Origin: Macrosoma leucophasiata
Taxonomy: Eukaryota; Arthropoda; Insecta; Lepidoptera; Hedylidae
Assembly (NCBI GenBank): GCA_036365455.1
Contig: JAWQUS010000020.1
Span: 4,251,001-4,315,000, forward strand
Length of the DNA stretch: 64,000 nt
Direction of reading: 5' to 3'
How positions within the stretch are numbered: the first letter of the stretch is position 1; the number at the start of each line of letters is the position of its first letter. The notes below the pieces were generated by a model. That model saw only the letters and a program-made list of their open reading frames with translations. It had not been told where the DNA came from and made no database searches. Position numbers and translations under genes: made by a program. Shown here piece after piece: positions 22,546 to 33,299 of this stretch.

Positions 22546-22926
22546 AAAAAGCTTTAAGTAGGTATGTTTTTTTTTTGACAATTTTATGACACAAAAACAT
22601 AAACTTTCCAAACTCCATACATACATACTTACCTAACGCGCTATCACAGTGTGCGGTCTCACTGCCACCCATTGTTAATACGTCCGTGTTATTAAATTCC
22701 TTATCGACCGCGTTATTGCTTACTTAATATCAGCAATAGTGCCGGTTTGTGTTTCAGTTGTGGGGACGAAATGAAAATTAAACGTGAGCATTGATGCTAT
22801 TTTTCCCAATATTGTAATTAGGTAGGTATTTCGTTGCAATTATTGGGGGATTACCTACCCAATGAAGAAACTTCCATTTTTTGTGGAAGAAATAAATAAG
22901 TACCTATGTAATAGGTACTATTATTT

Positions 22927-23163
22927 TTAAGAATTAAAGAAAAACGGAAAGAAAGATTTGATTTCGGGCAGGAATTGGACCTGCGACCTCAGGATACGCT
23001 ACGGGTAGCGAGGTGTGGGATTTCGGTAGCTTAGTTGTAAAGCGGCTGGACTGGTTATCCTGAGGTCGCAGGTTCGATTCCTGCCCGAAGTCAATTTTTT
23101 TTTCCGTTTTTTCTTTAATTTCTAAAGTTCACTCGCATGTTACTGTGAAAAATAAATGTTACA
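22927..23163 (+). mobile_element. Fold-back tRNA-like retroelement, divergent subfamily
   Basis: Same plan as the 18606 element but with a different tRNA-like head. The antisense arm begins at about 22960 and a complete sense cloverleaf lies at about 23022-23092, with T arm GCAGG-TTCGATT-CCTGC and acceptor arm closed by CCCGAAG. The tail keeps TTTTTTTTTCC...CTTTAATTT and a TTCAC...GTGAA stem. Flanked by 10-bp duplications ACTATTATTT (22917-22926, 23164-23173). Confidence 0.72.
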
Positions 23164-23173
23164 ACTATTATTT

Positions 23174-23954
23174 CTATTAAATTTTAAATGTTACTTATGT
23201 GGGTTGGGATATATGAATAAAACCGATCTCAACTGGAATCGGAACGTGACGACCCCAAATTTCTTCCACTGGAAGAGAATTCTTCCACTAGTCAACCGAA
23301 CAATGAATCAATTTCAATAGGGTAAGTAGTAGTAAGTACAATAACGCAAGATGGGCAGCAGCGTCTTGCGATAAAACTACCGCCACTGCGATCGCCAATC
23401 CGCATGCTAACCTTGGCGATAATGGCACAATCTTAAGTTCTTGGTAAGACGAACTATGTGACCCTCTTGTGACACAGATGACAGATAAGGGTTTCTTCTT
23501 TTTAGACGTACGTAACCCAGAGTAACCCTAAAAATAGACCAATCCGGTAACAAACGCTCAAGCAAGGGCCGTGACATTCCTCTAGGACGTGCTATTATCG
23601 AGACAAAGCATGCTTTTGTTCTCCAGCTGATTTGTATTTATAATAAATGACACTGAACAGTGACTAGGCTATGCCTTATTTATACACGTTATTTGTGAGC
23701 GTGAAGTCATCGAAAATTCTTTAGCGATAACAGCTCTAGTGTTTAAGGATAATGACTACAGGAAAGTTATTAAAAACATGAAATTGTATGTTTGTTGACA
23801 TTATTTTACTATAATATAACATTTAGAATAACTACTAGGTAATACCAAAGATCTAAAAAAAGAACGGCCAGAAGAGCTACAAGCCATGTTTACAAATCTA
23901 AATTTAAATAATCATAGAAAATACTAAGTATAGCAAACTTAAGAATTACTATTA
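23174..23954. other. Intergenic sequence
   Basis: 23240-23310 has TTCTTCCACTGGAAGAGAATTC and 23380-23430 GCGATCGCCAATCCGCATGC. Both phrases recur near 54180-54330 as parts of a dispersed repeat. No gene. Confidence 0.4.
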
Positions 23955-23989
23955 TCTATACTCACACAATAAAAGTGGAGTGTCTGTTT

Positions 23990-24455
23990 TTCTCAGATCA
24001 TATTGGCCTTTGGAATTTTGCCCGTGAATGACAAAGAATGACTCTTTTTCTTTTCTTTTTACTCTTTGTTATCAGTTTGTAAAGGGGAAATAATAAATAA
24101 ATAAATAAAAATTGTTTATTTATAAAATAGATAACAAAGAAGATATACATGAAATTTCCTAACTATATAAAATAAGGGATGGTTTGTATTCGTACCTGAA
24201 CTAGGTTGAACCTGTGTTTCAGGCGGTAGAGTACTTCACTATAAAAAAAATGAGACATTCTACTGATATACTTTTTACAATAGTTTATTACATTTAATTA
24301 TATCTTAGTGATATTCTTGACTTTACATAATATATTTTTTATCTTGTTTGACATGTTTAACAATTGTTATTCACTTTAATTTATTTTGTTTATTATTGAC
24401 GTGTCATAAGAGGTGCCTGTCACCCTAAATGAATAAATGAGTTTCTGATTCTGAT
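23990..24455 (+). mobile_element. 5'-truncated LINE 3' end with GATTCT tail
   Basis: Runs from TTCTCAGATCATATTGG to GTTTCTGATTCTGATTCTG. It is flanked by TCTGTTT (23983-23989 and 24456-24462). The same flanking repeat at 63211-63217 has no insertion, so the boundaries are supported by an empty site. The copy at 35775-36385 lacks about 150 bp present here (24093-24247), which is probably a further insertion. Confidence 0.75.
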
Positions 24456-24462
24456 TCTGTTT

Positions 24463-24760
24463 GTAATATAAAAATAACCGCTTTTTACTAAATGCATATG
24501 TATACACGGTACATAGGTATACCAAAACAACATGTTTTACAATTTTTGTCTGTCTGTCTGTCTGTTTGTTCCCGCTAATCTCGGGAACGGCTGGACCGAT
24601 TTTGACGGGACTTTCACTTGCAGATAGCTTATGTAATAAGGAGTAACTTAGGCTACTTTTATTATAACTGCGCCCATGGCTTTGTCTGGGTAGAGACCGA
24701 ACAATCATAAATTCTCTCGCGTACGAAGTCGCGGGCACAGCTCGTTAGTAATATAAACAG
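24463..24760 (+). repeat. Dispersed repeat with GTCT microsatellite
   Basis: Collinear with 63190-63510. Shared blocks are AACCGCTTTTTACTAAATGC, TTTTGTCTGTC, GGGAACGGCTG and GATAGCTTATGTAATAAGGA. It ends in a GACGAAGTCGCGG-type word. Confidence 0.7.
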
Positions 24761-24994
24761 TATTAAGTAGATAAGTAAGTATATGTAATTTTCGTGACAA
24801 AAACCCCATGCCTTAACCGTGTTTTTTAACCAGTTCAAGTCAATTACAGCTGTGCACTGATTGTCCGGCAATCAACGATATTACCGATTATATTACCGAT
24901 GTTATACCTTCATACTAATTGGCCATTAGCATAATTTACTTGAACTTGACTCGCGCTACATTCGTCACCGATATTCTTTACCGTCTCTTCTCTA

Positions 24995-25297
24995 CATAGA
25001 GCAACACCACCAGCCGCGGCGGACTGGAGGGAAGAAGCCATAGCGTTTATTACCGATGCAAATCAGTCTGTCATTTTTGAGGGAGGAAACACGTGCGACA
25101 CACGCACTACAATAATCGTATACTCTATTACTACGAGACTTACACCTTGACTTTAACAAAATATATAAACAAATTCACGCACACATCTAAACATCTAGGC
25201 GCCTGGCATAGGTACACTTGTGCTTGTTCTTTGACATAGGGGATAGCCTTTAATGGCTACTCCCCTCCGGTGTACCGGTGGCCCATGTTGCTCTATG
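24995..25297. mobile_element. hAT-type MITE, 303 bp
   Basis: Ends CATAGAGCAAC and GTTGCTCTATG. Flanks are CTTCTCTA (24987-24994) and CTTCTCTG (25298-25305), an 8-bp duplication with one change. The interior carries AGCCATAGCGTTTATTAC, a CACGCACACAT block and ACTCCCCTCCGG, shared with 52159 and 55601. Confidence 0.85.
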
Positions 25298-26340
25298 CTT
25301 CTCTGCATTGGTGCGCTGCTCTGTTGAATTGTTTAATAAGTGTTACATTCTCTTTATCTACATCGCATCATCTGCCATCCTGGTAGTGAGACTTGCTGCA
25401 AGTGTCGTCTAAGACACCGAGTCCACTAGCCAGTCACAGGCCCCAGGCGTGTGAGGAGCCATCCGGGCCCTTCAGTTAGTCCGACCCTCATCCGCACATT
25501 CTGCGTATTTTGCGTTTTTGAGTAGCGTTTTTCTCATTCTTTTTTGTCCAAAACGTGCAAATTGTGGGATGAACTCAGGTGTTGCCTCGCCGCTACAATA
25601 TGGGATTTTTCAAAACTGGCGACCAAATGGCAGTTGAGGGTTGGCACTTCCCTTGGTAATGCAAATCTATAGGCGATGGTGACCACTTCCCATCAGGTGG
25701 CCTGTCTGCTTGTTTTGTCATGTATATACTACTTAGTGGACTTTTATACAATTTCTCAACTAAAAGTAGATACGTAGCCTAGTAAAAAGTTCTTTCATCT
25801 TCACAAAACTTTTACCTACATAGTAAGTTTTCTGACCATTTAGATCAATTACCACAGTCCTTAGCAATCCTCAGCCCGCAGGAAGCTGTATCCAAGGTTT
25901 GTTCACTCGAGGACATTAATAGTGTTGGGTCGTTGCCAGGTAACAACGTCCTTACGCAATGTCCAGTGACAATATAAGGCATGGCTGTGAATATAGACCG
26001 CTAATCTTAGCTGTATTCAGTAGTCGCTGTTGGGTGCCAATGGAGATAATGTGACTAATCGCTGTGTGCGTGTCATGAATAACTGCGATGTTTATTTTTT
26101 TTTGCGATTGTACGGGGAAGTGAGTTAAGCAGCAAATATTTTTTGCATTATTCGTTTATGTTTTTACTATTTTTGTAAGGAAAAAGCATTGCAAGCAACA
26201 AATGCAGATTCACTGCTTTATGTAGCCTATATGACTTTAAGAAAACTACAGTTTTTGCTGTGACGTTTTCCCAATAAAGTAAATTAAAAAATATATAATA
26301 TTACGTTAATCTGGGTCTTTAAAACCTTAAATTAAATTAC
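25298..26340. other. Intergenic sequence with a SINE/LINE-end scrap
   Basis: At 25600-25725, GGCGATGGTGACCACTTCCC followed by ATCAGGTGG is a familiar lepidopteran LINE 3'-end phrase. Otherwise no gene or element is seen. Confidence 0.45.
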
Positions 26341-26562
26341 CTTTAAATAAATAAATAAATAAAATACGCTTACACTCACAGCCCCACAGTAGGTATAAAC
26401 CTGTGTCGTGGGTGCCGTTGGACACATACAACACATACACAAACACCCAGACCCGAAACAAATATCTGTAGGCCATACAAACATTTGTCCCGGTGCGGGG
26501 ATCGAACCCGCGACCCTTCGAATCAAACGGTCATCTCACACCGCTGGACTAACCGGGCCGTC
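26341..26562 (-). mobile_element. tRNA-derived SINE, second family
   Basis: Full copy. An AAAT-repeat tail at left (26346-26364), a body with TTACACTCACAGCCCCACAG and GACACATACAACACAT, and a tRNA-like head antisense at about 26492-26560 with T arm GCGGGGATCGAACCCGC. Confidence 0.8.
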
Positions 26563-26739
26563 AGTTTATGCGATTTACACTCTTTGCGTACCCCGTGGGG
26601 GACTTGGCGTGAAGATACATACCCTATGCTTATTTATAAGTCAATAACAAGGTATACCATATTTCAAATTGATCTATGGTATTGCCTTTTTGTAACTTCC
26701 TTTGAAAAGCTAGTAATTATCCTACTTCCTACTATAAAT

Positions 26740-26925
26740 ATAATATTATGAATGCGAAAGTTTGTGAGTATAGATGTGTGTTATTCTTTCACGAAAAAAC
26801 TGCTTAACGGATTTGGATGTAACTTTACAGTAATATAGGTTACACATTGGAATAACATATAGGATACAATTCATAATTATTAAAAGTAAAAGCGGACGAA
26901 GCTGCGGACAAAACCTAGTCTTCCA
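26740..26925 (+). repeat. Dispersed repeat ending in GCGGACGAAGCTGCGG
   Basis: AATATTATGAATGCGAAAGT to GCGGACGAAGCTGCGG. This is the classic lepidopteran short repeat with ACTGCTTAACGGATTTGGAT in its middle. Confidence 0.7.
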
Positions 26926-27284
26926 TAAAATAACATAATACTTAATTGTGAAAGAGCCAAGTTCAATGAATAATGCGTCGTTCTCGAAACAATCGAGTTT
27001 ATTTAAGTAACTAGTTGCTTCAAGCAAAAAAAAAACTATACCAAGAAAAATAAATAATTATTATTTAAGTAAGTAGATACCTACACGTCCTACACGATCA
27101 CTACTACGTGTTCCGCTAGATTTTATTAAAAAACGCAATTTTTTTGATGATATAGCGTACATTTTAGTGAAGTTAACTTAATAGTCCTCGTCTGAAGGTA
27201 CGATATGGATCCAAAAATAAATTGCATTATAGGTACTTAGGTACATCTTTTATGGACATATTTTCCAGAATGAAGACAACAATA

Positions 27285-27400
27285 TGTAGGTATGTATCTC
27301 TACGCCAAGTCCCTTATGGGGTAGGCAGAGAGTCTGGAGCGTGAGATATCCCAGATACATACCTACATACATACATATATACATATACGTACATACATAT
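27285..27400 (-). mobile_element. LINE 3'-end fragment with ATAC-rich flanks
   Basis: GCCAAGTCCCTTATGGGGTA and GGCAGAGAGTCTGGAGCG match the LINE end at 32104. TATGTATCT on one side and a long ACATACATAC-type run on the other make the block nearly symmetrical. Confidence 0.65.
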
Positions 27401-27504
27401 ACACAAGACAATATTTATCTACTTAAGTAGGTAGTACTTTAGTAGTAGTTATCAATTTATTTTGATTTTGAAAGCTCTGTATCTTTCGTGTATCCTTCGT
27501 AGGT

Positions 27505-27600
27505 ATGTGTTTATTTATTTATTTATACTTTTATGCACATTATACATATGGCGGACTTAATGCCACTAGGCATTCTCTGACAGTCAACCATGGGGTTATG
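27505..27600 (-). mobile_element. LINE 3' UTR fragment
   Basis: Poly(TTTA) start, then GGCGGACTTAATGCCACTAG and TCTGACAGTCAACC. Same LINE end as 22470. Confidence 0.65.
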
Positions 27601-28002
27601 GGAGAAAGAGTGAAGGGTGAGGGAGCAAAAAAAAAAAATGTGTTTACTATATCATCATCAGTATCTTCACTTCCCATTGGGTTGTTCCAAGAATAAGTCC
27701 CAAGTGACGTCATGATCTGTCCTCGACTCTCGACGATACCCCCCATAAAGGTTGCCAAATGCCCATGAACCGAAATTCTCATAAATGGCTCGCTTATCGA
27801 GACGGCCCGGTTCGCGAGGTCCTTGAACCCCCGAATTCCGCTCCTGTGTTCACTGTCTATATTTAGAACTGCACGATCTGCCCAAATCTGGACGTATGTT
27901 GTTCAAAAACTATGTTTTCTGGCGATCTACCTACTAACTTAAACATTCGCACTTGGCCGGTTTTTATCCAAGTAGGTCTTACAGAATACTGTCCAGCATT
28001 AA

Positions 28003-28140
28003 TGGTGAGATTCACAGACCGCACTACGACTTTACTTTCAAGCAAAGTACGCTTCGAACTGTCAAATCCCATACATTTCTGACAGTTCTAAGCATACTTT
28101 GCCCAAAGTAAAGTCGTAGTGCGGTCTGTGAATCTCACCA
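28003..28140. mobile_element. 138-bp PIF/Harbinger-like fold-back MITE
   Basis: TGGTGAGATTCACAGACCGC at one end is exactly inverted at the other. Flanked by TAA on both sides (28000-28002, 28141-28143), the TWA target typical of PIF/Harbinger. It reads identical to 56278-56415. Confidence 0.88.
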
Positions 28141-29424
28141 TAAGTCTTCTTGTGGGGGTTTTGGCGGGAACCTTGAAAGAGGCGTGTGTGGTCGTCTTAT
28201 TTTATTTAATTTTCTTGGTGTATTTTTAAGTTATATTAAAAAAGTTGGTGGCATTTTGTTTGTTATAGGCTTATTACCGTGCCAGTGTAAAGTGAAATAG
28301 AATAATAGTGCGAAAACACGTTCTTTCGGATTGCCTCCAAAACTTCATTGTAAATGGTTCTGGTAAAGTAGCCATCGCTTTACTAATTACTGACTGTGAC
28401 TGACTGACGGACTGATAAATTGACTGACTGACTCTGACTTTTATGCTGCTTATTACAAATACGATATATCGTTTTACTTGACACTGGCAGTATGCGTAAC
28501 AGCGATGTCATAATATATAAAAAAAGTCTTCTTGTGTATTCACTGTCCAAAAAGTTTAAATAAGTAAATAAATAAATACCGGGCAAGTGCGAGTCCAACT
28601 CGCTTCGACTTCTTTAACTTTCGCTCATGGGTTCGTCCGTGTCCACAAAGTCTACTCTGCACAATACCCTTCATCACGTCGCAAGCAGCTGCGCACTATC
28701 TTCGTCAAATTTTGAAATCGGTTAATTGCTTTATCCGTTTTAGGATAACATTTACATTTCATTCAAATCAACATGTAAAACTAATTCTATTTCAACATGT
28801 TCAATTTTATTTAAATCATCATCATGTACGGATGCGATAGTTAAGGCGAGATATAATATCCATATTCCTCAGGCTAAAAGAATAAGAATCCTTTAGTCTG
28901 AGCCTTATTCACATTTGTAAATTTTAATGTTTTTCTGTCACGGATTTCGTGAACAGCCATAAAGTTTTTTTTAATGTCTGATGGTTGACAGACAAGCAAA
29001 CGGGTCACCTGATTGGCTGGTATTAGGTTAAGTAAATTTGTCAACAAATAATAGTGATTACAGCACCATACAGCAGCATACCTTTTGCGTAATTTCGTGG
29101 TTTTGTCCGTAGGTTATGTCACGTAATATCGCAATACTGTAACAGTGTTTTAAATCAATAAACAATTATTTTTAAATCTGTGTAATTTTTTACGAGTAAC
29201 ACAATGCAATTTACATAATTTCGTCGGAGAGATTGGTGTTTTTAAGGGCATGAAGGGTTGCCGACAATCGTATAGCCGTGTTGTTGATTTAAGACAGATA
29301 TAATTTTTGGAGCTGGTTTCATTTAGCTTGCGTCTGACCAAAATATGATGCTAATGTGCATTAATATTTGAGCACTGGCTATGATAATGGTGGTTTTGAA
29401 TTATAAACTGATGGTTTAAAAGGC
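28141..29424. other. Intergenic sequence with repeat scraps
   Basis: 28330-28440 matches 7580-7710 inverted. 28575-28610 contains AAGTGCGAGTCCAACTCGC, a common lepidopteran repeat word. No gene. Confidence 0.45.
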
Positions 29425-29641
29425 TATTACACGACACGGTATTCAGGGTCCGACAGAAAGGGTGGGCGTGGCCTCGCGGGCTGCCGCTTATTACACTATC
29501 CGGTCGACAGCGCCCTAACTCAATCTCAGTACAAAATACACGGGCCGCCCCGGTCGCCCTGATAAGGGCCCTAACTCCCTAAATGTTATTACACTACCCT
29601 GACCCTTGATATCGTACCCTGAATACCGTGCTGTGTAATTA
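29425..29641. mobile_element. MITE with 24-bp terminal inverted repeats
   Basis: ATTACACGACACGGTATTC at the left pairs with GAATACCGTGCTGTGTAAT at the right (two mismatches). The motif TTATTACACTA recurs inside. Its right end reappears at 52078-52140. It lies 50 bp from the pogo element. Confidence 0.75.
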
Positions 29642-30082
29642 GTCCTTTAGGCTTGTCGGGAAAGGACGACTAATTTTCAAATAGTAATTAAGGTAAAGTC
29701 ACCAATGCCAGACAGTGACCTAAAGGATGACACCTACGAAGAAATGTTCTTGTATTAAAAACAATTTTATTAGAATTACTCATATTACAATATAATGGGA
29801 TACCTAGCACCATCTATGAATTGTTCTCAAAAACTCCCAACAGTTTCGAAAAAGAAATTTCAAAATGTCATCAGTTGTTGTCAAATAAGTAACGGAGTGA
29901 GCACGCGTTCCGCGATTTCTTATGTTTTTGGTTAAGGAAGCCGAAATTTGAAGGTGAGTTTTGAATTAATATTTATTAAAAAAATACTTTTTACTCATTT
30001 GATAACGTATTATTGATAAGTTGGGATAACGATAAACGTGTCTTTGGTATTATTTTTTGTCAAATTATTGCAATGTATGATA

Positions 30083-30303
30083 TGTCTACTATTAGTTCCA
30101 AAAATAATTAATATCTAATAGATGACAGGTGTGTCAACCATTGGTGTTTCGAGATATTAAACTCATAAGTTTGGTTTGGCACGATTTTGAACTCTATTCC
30201 CAATGAAAAGATTACTGTAGAGATATCAACAACTTTGGATAACTTTTACTAAAGGTAGACATGGTGTCTACTATTGGGGTATACATGATGTCAATTATTG
30301 GTT
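30083..30303 (+). promoter_or_regulatory. Subterminal motif array, 5' side of pogo element
   Basis: Four copies of a 15-bp motif, near TGTCNACNATTNGTG, at 30083-30097, 30132-30146, 30265-30279 and 30289-30303. The same motif lies within the terminal repeats (29700-29714 inverted; 33474-33488 direct). They are probably transposase-binding sites. Confidence 0.65.
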
Positions 30304-30325
30304 CTATTGTTCCAGACTGATAATT

Positions 30326-32134
30326 ATGCCGCCAATCAAAGGACAGATGTTTCGTTATTCTGAAGCTGATATGGACGCCGCAATTCAAGAATGCAAACGA
30401 GGAGTTCCGACGTCAACTGCGGCAAAAAAATTTGGGGTACCTAGGGTAACTTTACTGAATAAAGTAAAGGGCAAGACACCAATGAAACGAAAAATGGGCA
30501 GAACATGTTACATATCAGACGATACTGAAGCTTTGCTAGTAAATTGGGCTAAAGCAATGGTGAAACAAGGATTCCCAATATGCAAAGAGAATTTACAAGA
30601 TAGTGTTAAAAAAATTGTAGATGACTTGAATATAAAAACTCCTTTTAAAGATGGAAGGCCTGGTAAAAAATGGTACAGCAGTTTTTTAAAACGACACCCA
30701 GAGCTTACCCCTAGACAGCCTCAAAATTTAACTACATCCAGAGCTTCAGTCACATCGTCACAGTTAAAGAATTGGTTTAAAGAAGTCAGCACCTATCTTG
30801 AAGAAAACAATTACACAAATATTTTGGCTGAACCTCATCGAATTTTTAATATGGATGAGACTGCATTTTTTTTGAATCCCAAAGGGAACAAGGTACTAGC
30901 AGCTAAAGGCGAAAAATCGGTATACCAGCAAGTTAACTCGGACGAAAAAGAATGTTTCACAGTTCTTTTAGGTGGTAATGCTGCAGGTCAAGTTCTACCG
31001 CCCATGATTATTTTTAAGTATTTAAGAATACCAAGAGAATTAAGCTTGTCTGTTCCTGTAACTTGGGGCATTGGACGGTCCGACAGTGGTTGGATGACGA
31101 TGGAGACATTTTTTGAATATATCTGCAACATATTTGATAAATGGTTAAATGACAATAACATTAAAAAACCAGTCATACTTTTTATGGATGGGCACACATC
31201 ACACATGTCATTCCACGTGAGCAAGTTTTGTTCCGAAAATGGGATAATTCTAATTGCTCTCTTTCCTAATGCCACTCATCTCTTACAGCCCATGGATGTA
31301 GCTGTTTTCAGAAGCTTAAAGGGCGCCTGGAAAACTGCTGTGCAGTCTTGGCGTTTAGAACACATTGATATCCCCATTTTAAGAAAGGTCAATTTTTGTC
31401 CTTTACTTGAAAAAGTACTTGAAGACACAATATCACCTCAAATGTTACAAAACGGGTTTCGTAAGTGTGGACTCTCACCCTGGAATTCTGATGAAGTGTG
31501 CTGTGCACCAGAACAACCAACCCATGAAATCATGGCAGTACAAAAAATAGCGAAAATCAAGGAACTGGAAATGGGCCTTAAATTCCTGGACAAATATATT
31601 GCTTCAGAAGAAACAGACGAAAATATTGGATTGTTTCAATTTTATAAAAAGATTGAAGACCTATTAACAAAAACTAAAGAAGTCTTACCACCATCTGAAA
31701 ATCTTTCTACCTTGAATAATTCTACATCAGAACAAGACAGTTCAACTCAAATATTATCACCGCTTAATACAGTCCCGAGCAGCGATCTATTGACAATGCC
31801 ATCCACATCACAAGCTACAACTTTGGATTTTCCGTTCCAATATTTACCCTTAAATGGAGACCCTAAATTACTAAAGAAAAGTAAAAATAGTTCAAAAAAC
31901 AAACTTAAAAAGACTGACTATTATAGCTCAACTACCGAAGAAGAATGGGTAGAATCTGGAGACAGCACGAATGATATTTCTGATGAAGTCACTGATGAGA
32001 AAAATGAAGAAGAAAGAAAGGAGGAACAGAGTAGAATTAAGCAAGGTGACTATGTTATCGTTAAGTTTCCTGGCAAAAAGAGATATTACAAATATGCTTG
32101 TATGTATGTATGTATCTTCACGCCAGTTCCCTAA
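30326..32134 (+). CDS. pogo/Tigger-like (DDE_1) transposase, C-terminus cut by a LINE
   Basis: The open frame is 602 codons, but the last ten or so are read from the inserted LINE. The native frame runs to 32103 and continues in phase from 32950 to a stop at 33152-33154, which would give 660 codons. Residues about 8-55 form a Psq-type helix-turn-helix (AIQECKRGVPTSTAAKKFGV), followed by a CENP-B-like DNA-binding region to about 130. The DDE_1 catalytic domain follows, with acidic residues D177 (NMDETAF), D288 (FMDGHTSH) and D324 (LQPMDVAVF), a DD35D spacing within the pogo/jerky range. The tail from about 440 is Ser/Lys-rich. The enzyme would cut and paste the element at TA sites. Because the catalytic domain is complete and no other stop is seen, only the extreme C-terminus is altered in this copy. 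Whether it remains active cannot be judged. Confidence 0.92.
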   Translation: MPPIKGQMFRYSEADMDAAIQECKRGVPTSTAAKKFGVPRVTLLNKVKGKTPMKRKMGRTCYISDDTEALLVNWAKAMVKQGFPICKENLQDSVKKIVDDLNIKTPFKDGRPGKKWYSSFLKRHPELTPRQPQNLTTSRASVTSSQLKNWFKEVSTYLEENNYTNILAEPHRIFNMDETAFFLNPKGNKVLAAKGEKSVYQQVNSDEKECFTVLLGGNAAGQVLPPMIIFKYLRIPRELSLSVPVTWGIGRSDSGWMTMETFFEYICNIFDKWLNDNNIKKPVILFMDGHTSHMSFHVSKFCSENGIILIALFPNATHLLQPMDVAVFRSLKGAWKTAVQSWRLEHIDIPILRKVNFCPLLEKVLEDTISPQMLQNGFRKCGLSPWNSDEVCCAPEQPTHEIMAVQKIAKIKELEMGLKFLDKYIASEETDENIGLFQFYKKIEDLLTKTKEVLPPSENLSTLNNSTSEQDSSTQILSPLNTVPSSDLLTMPSTSQATTLDFPFQYLPLNGDPKLLKKSKNSSKNKLKKTDYYSSTTEEEWVESGDSTNDISDEVTDEKNEEERKEEQSRIKQGDYVIVKFPGKKRYYKYACMYVCIFTPVP

Positions 32135-32936
32135 CGGGGTAGGCAGAGAGTGTAGAGCGCCAGACATCCCGGTTCTGACAAACCTCTCGTGCCTCGTCTA
32201 CCTTCATCATTCTCTTCATACATGCACGCCGATTCCTAAGACTTTTGACCCCACCATCAGACAGAACTCGACCTATTTGGTCATGGTAGGTCAGCCTTGG
32301 TCTTCCTGGGCCTCTGCAACCATCCACATTCGCATTGTATATCTGTTTAGTCATTCGCTCATTCGACATTCTTTCTATATGCCCGAACCATCGGAGCATG
32401 CCTTTTTTCATTTTTACACCGATACTATCATTCACACAAAGTCTTTTTCTTACATCTTCATTACGAACGCGATCGGTGAGTGATACACCGCAGATCTTGC
32501 GCAAAGATCTCATCTCGACCGCGTTCAACTTACTTTCATGCTCTTTCCTGCATACCCAGCTCTCGCTTCCATATAAAAGCGTTGGAGTAAGTACAGCATT
32601 ATGTACGGCTAGTCGAGCCCGCTGGCTGAGATGTTTAGATTCTAGCAGCTTACCCAACGCTCCATTCACGCAATTCCCAGCAAGCACTCTTCTTTCTATG
32701 TCAGTGGTGTACCTACCATCCTTGCTAAAAGCACATCCAAGATATACAATTTCATCAACCTGTTCTAACACTGCATCATCTACTACTACCCTTGCATTTG
32801 TTCTCTGTTCATCTCTTTCAAATACTAATACTTTAGTTTTATCCACATTCAATTGTAAGCCTTTCTCCATACAATCCTCTTTCATGACTGTGACTAGTGC
32901 TTGTAGCCCAGATGGTGTAGAGCTAACAATTACAGC
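32104..32936 (-). mobile_element. 5'-truncated LINE inside the pogo transposase gene
   Basis: Flanked by exact 13-bp duplications AATATGCTTGTAT (32091-32103 and 32937-32949). In its own direction it ends in an ATAC-repeat tail (plus-strand GTATGTATGTAT at 32104). This is the source of the GGTAGGCAGAGAGTGTAGAGCGC phrase (written here only as a landmark) seen in scraps throughout the window. 833 bp long. Confidence 0.9.
32118..32885 (-). pseudogene. LINE reverse transcriptase, C-terminal part
   Basis: 255 codons without interruption, lacking the catalytic palm because of 5' truncation. It starts in the thumb region (LQLNVDKTKVLVFER, YLGCAFSKDGRYTTDI) and includes LTPTLLYGSESWV, LRWFGHIERM and GRPRLTYHDQI, all typical of the end of non-LTR reverse transcriptases. 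The stop (32118-32120) is followed directly by the short 3' UTR and ATAC tail. The clade is not certain; a microsatellite 3' tail is seen in RTE-like LINEs. Confidence 0.82.
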
Positions 32937-33229
32937 AATATGCTTGTATTGTCCAAAAAGTAACTAAAATAGAAATTGAAGTTATGGCAATGATAGCATG
33001 TGATGAATCTAAAACAGTATTCAAAGAAAATGATAGGGATATCAGTGCTATAATTGAATCTCAAATAATTAAAGTCCTTGATGTACCAAATATGATTATA
33101 ACTGGTGATAGAATTAAGTACAAATTTGATAGTGCCTTAGAGGTTGATGGATAAGTAATTATTACCTAAGTTAATTAAGTATATCAAGCACTGATGTCTT
33201 AAATCTCCAACTGGATTAATTAAATATGA

Positions 33230-33299
33230 TGTCAACTATTAGTGCATTTGACCGTCTACTTATGGTGATTTTCTTTTTTTGTGATGTTAACTATTAGTA
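33230..33299 (+). promoter_or_regulatory. Subterminal motif array, 3' side of pogo element
   Basis: TGTCAACTATTAGTG at 33230-33244, CGTCTACTTATGGTG at 33253-33267 and TGTTAACTATTAGTA at 33285-33299, the same motif as on the 5' side and in the same orientation. Confidence 0.6.

Noticed and set aside
24376..24738. 120-codon minus-strand frame
   Set aside because: Crosses the boundary between a LINE tail and a dispersed repeat, so it cannot be an ancestral gene.
32335..32967. 210-codon plus-strand frame
   Set aside because: It is the antisense of the LINE reverse-transcriptase remnant at 32118-32885; no independent signal.
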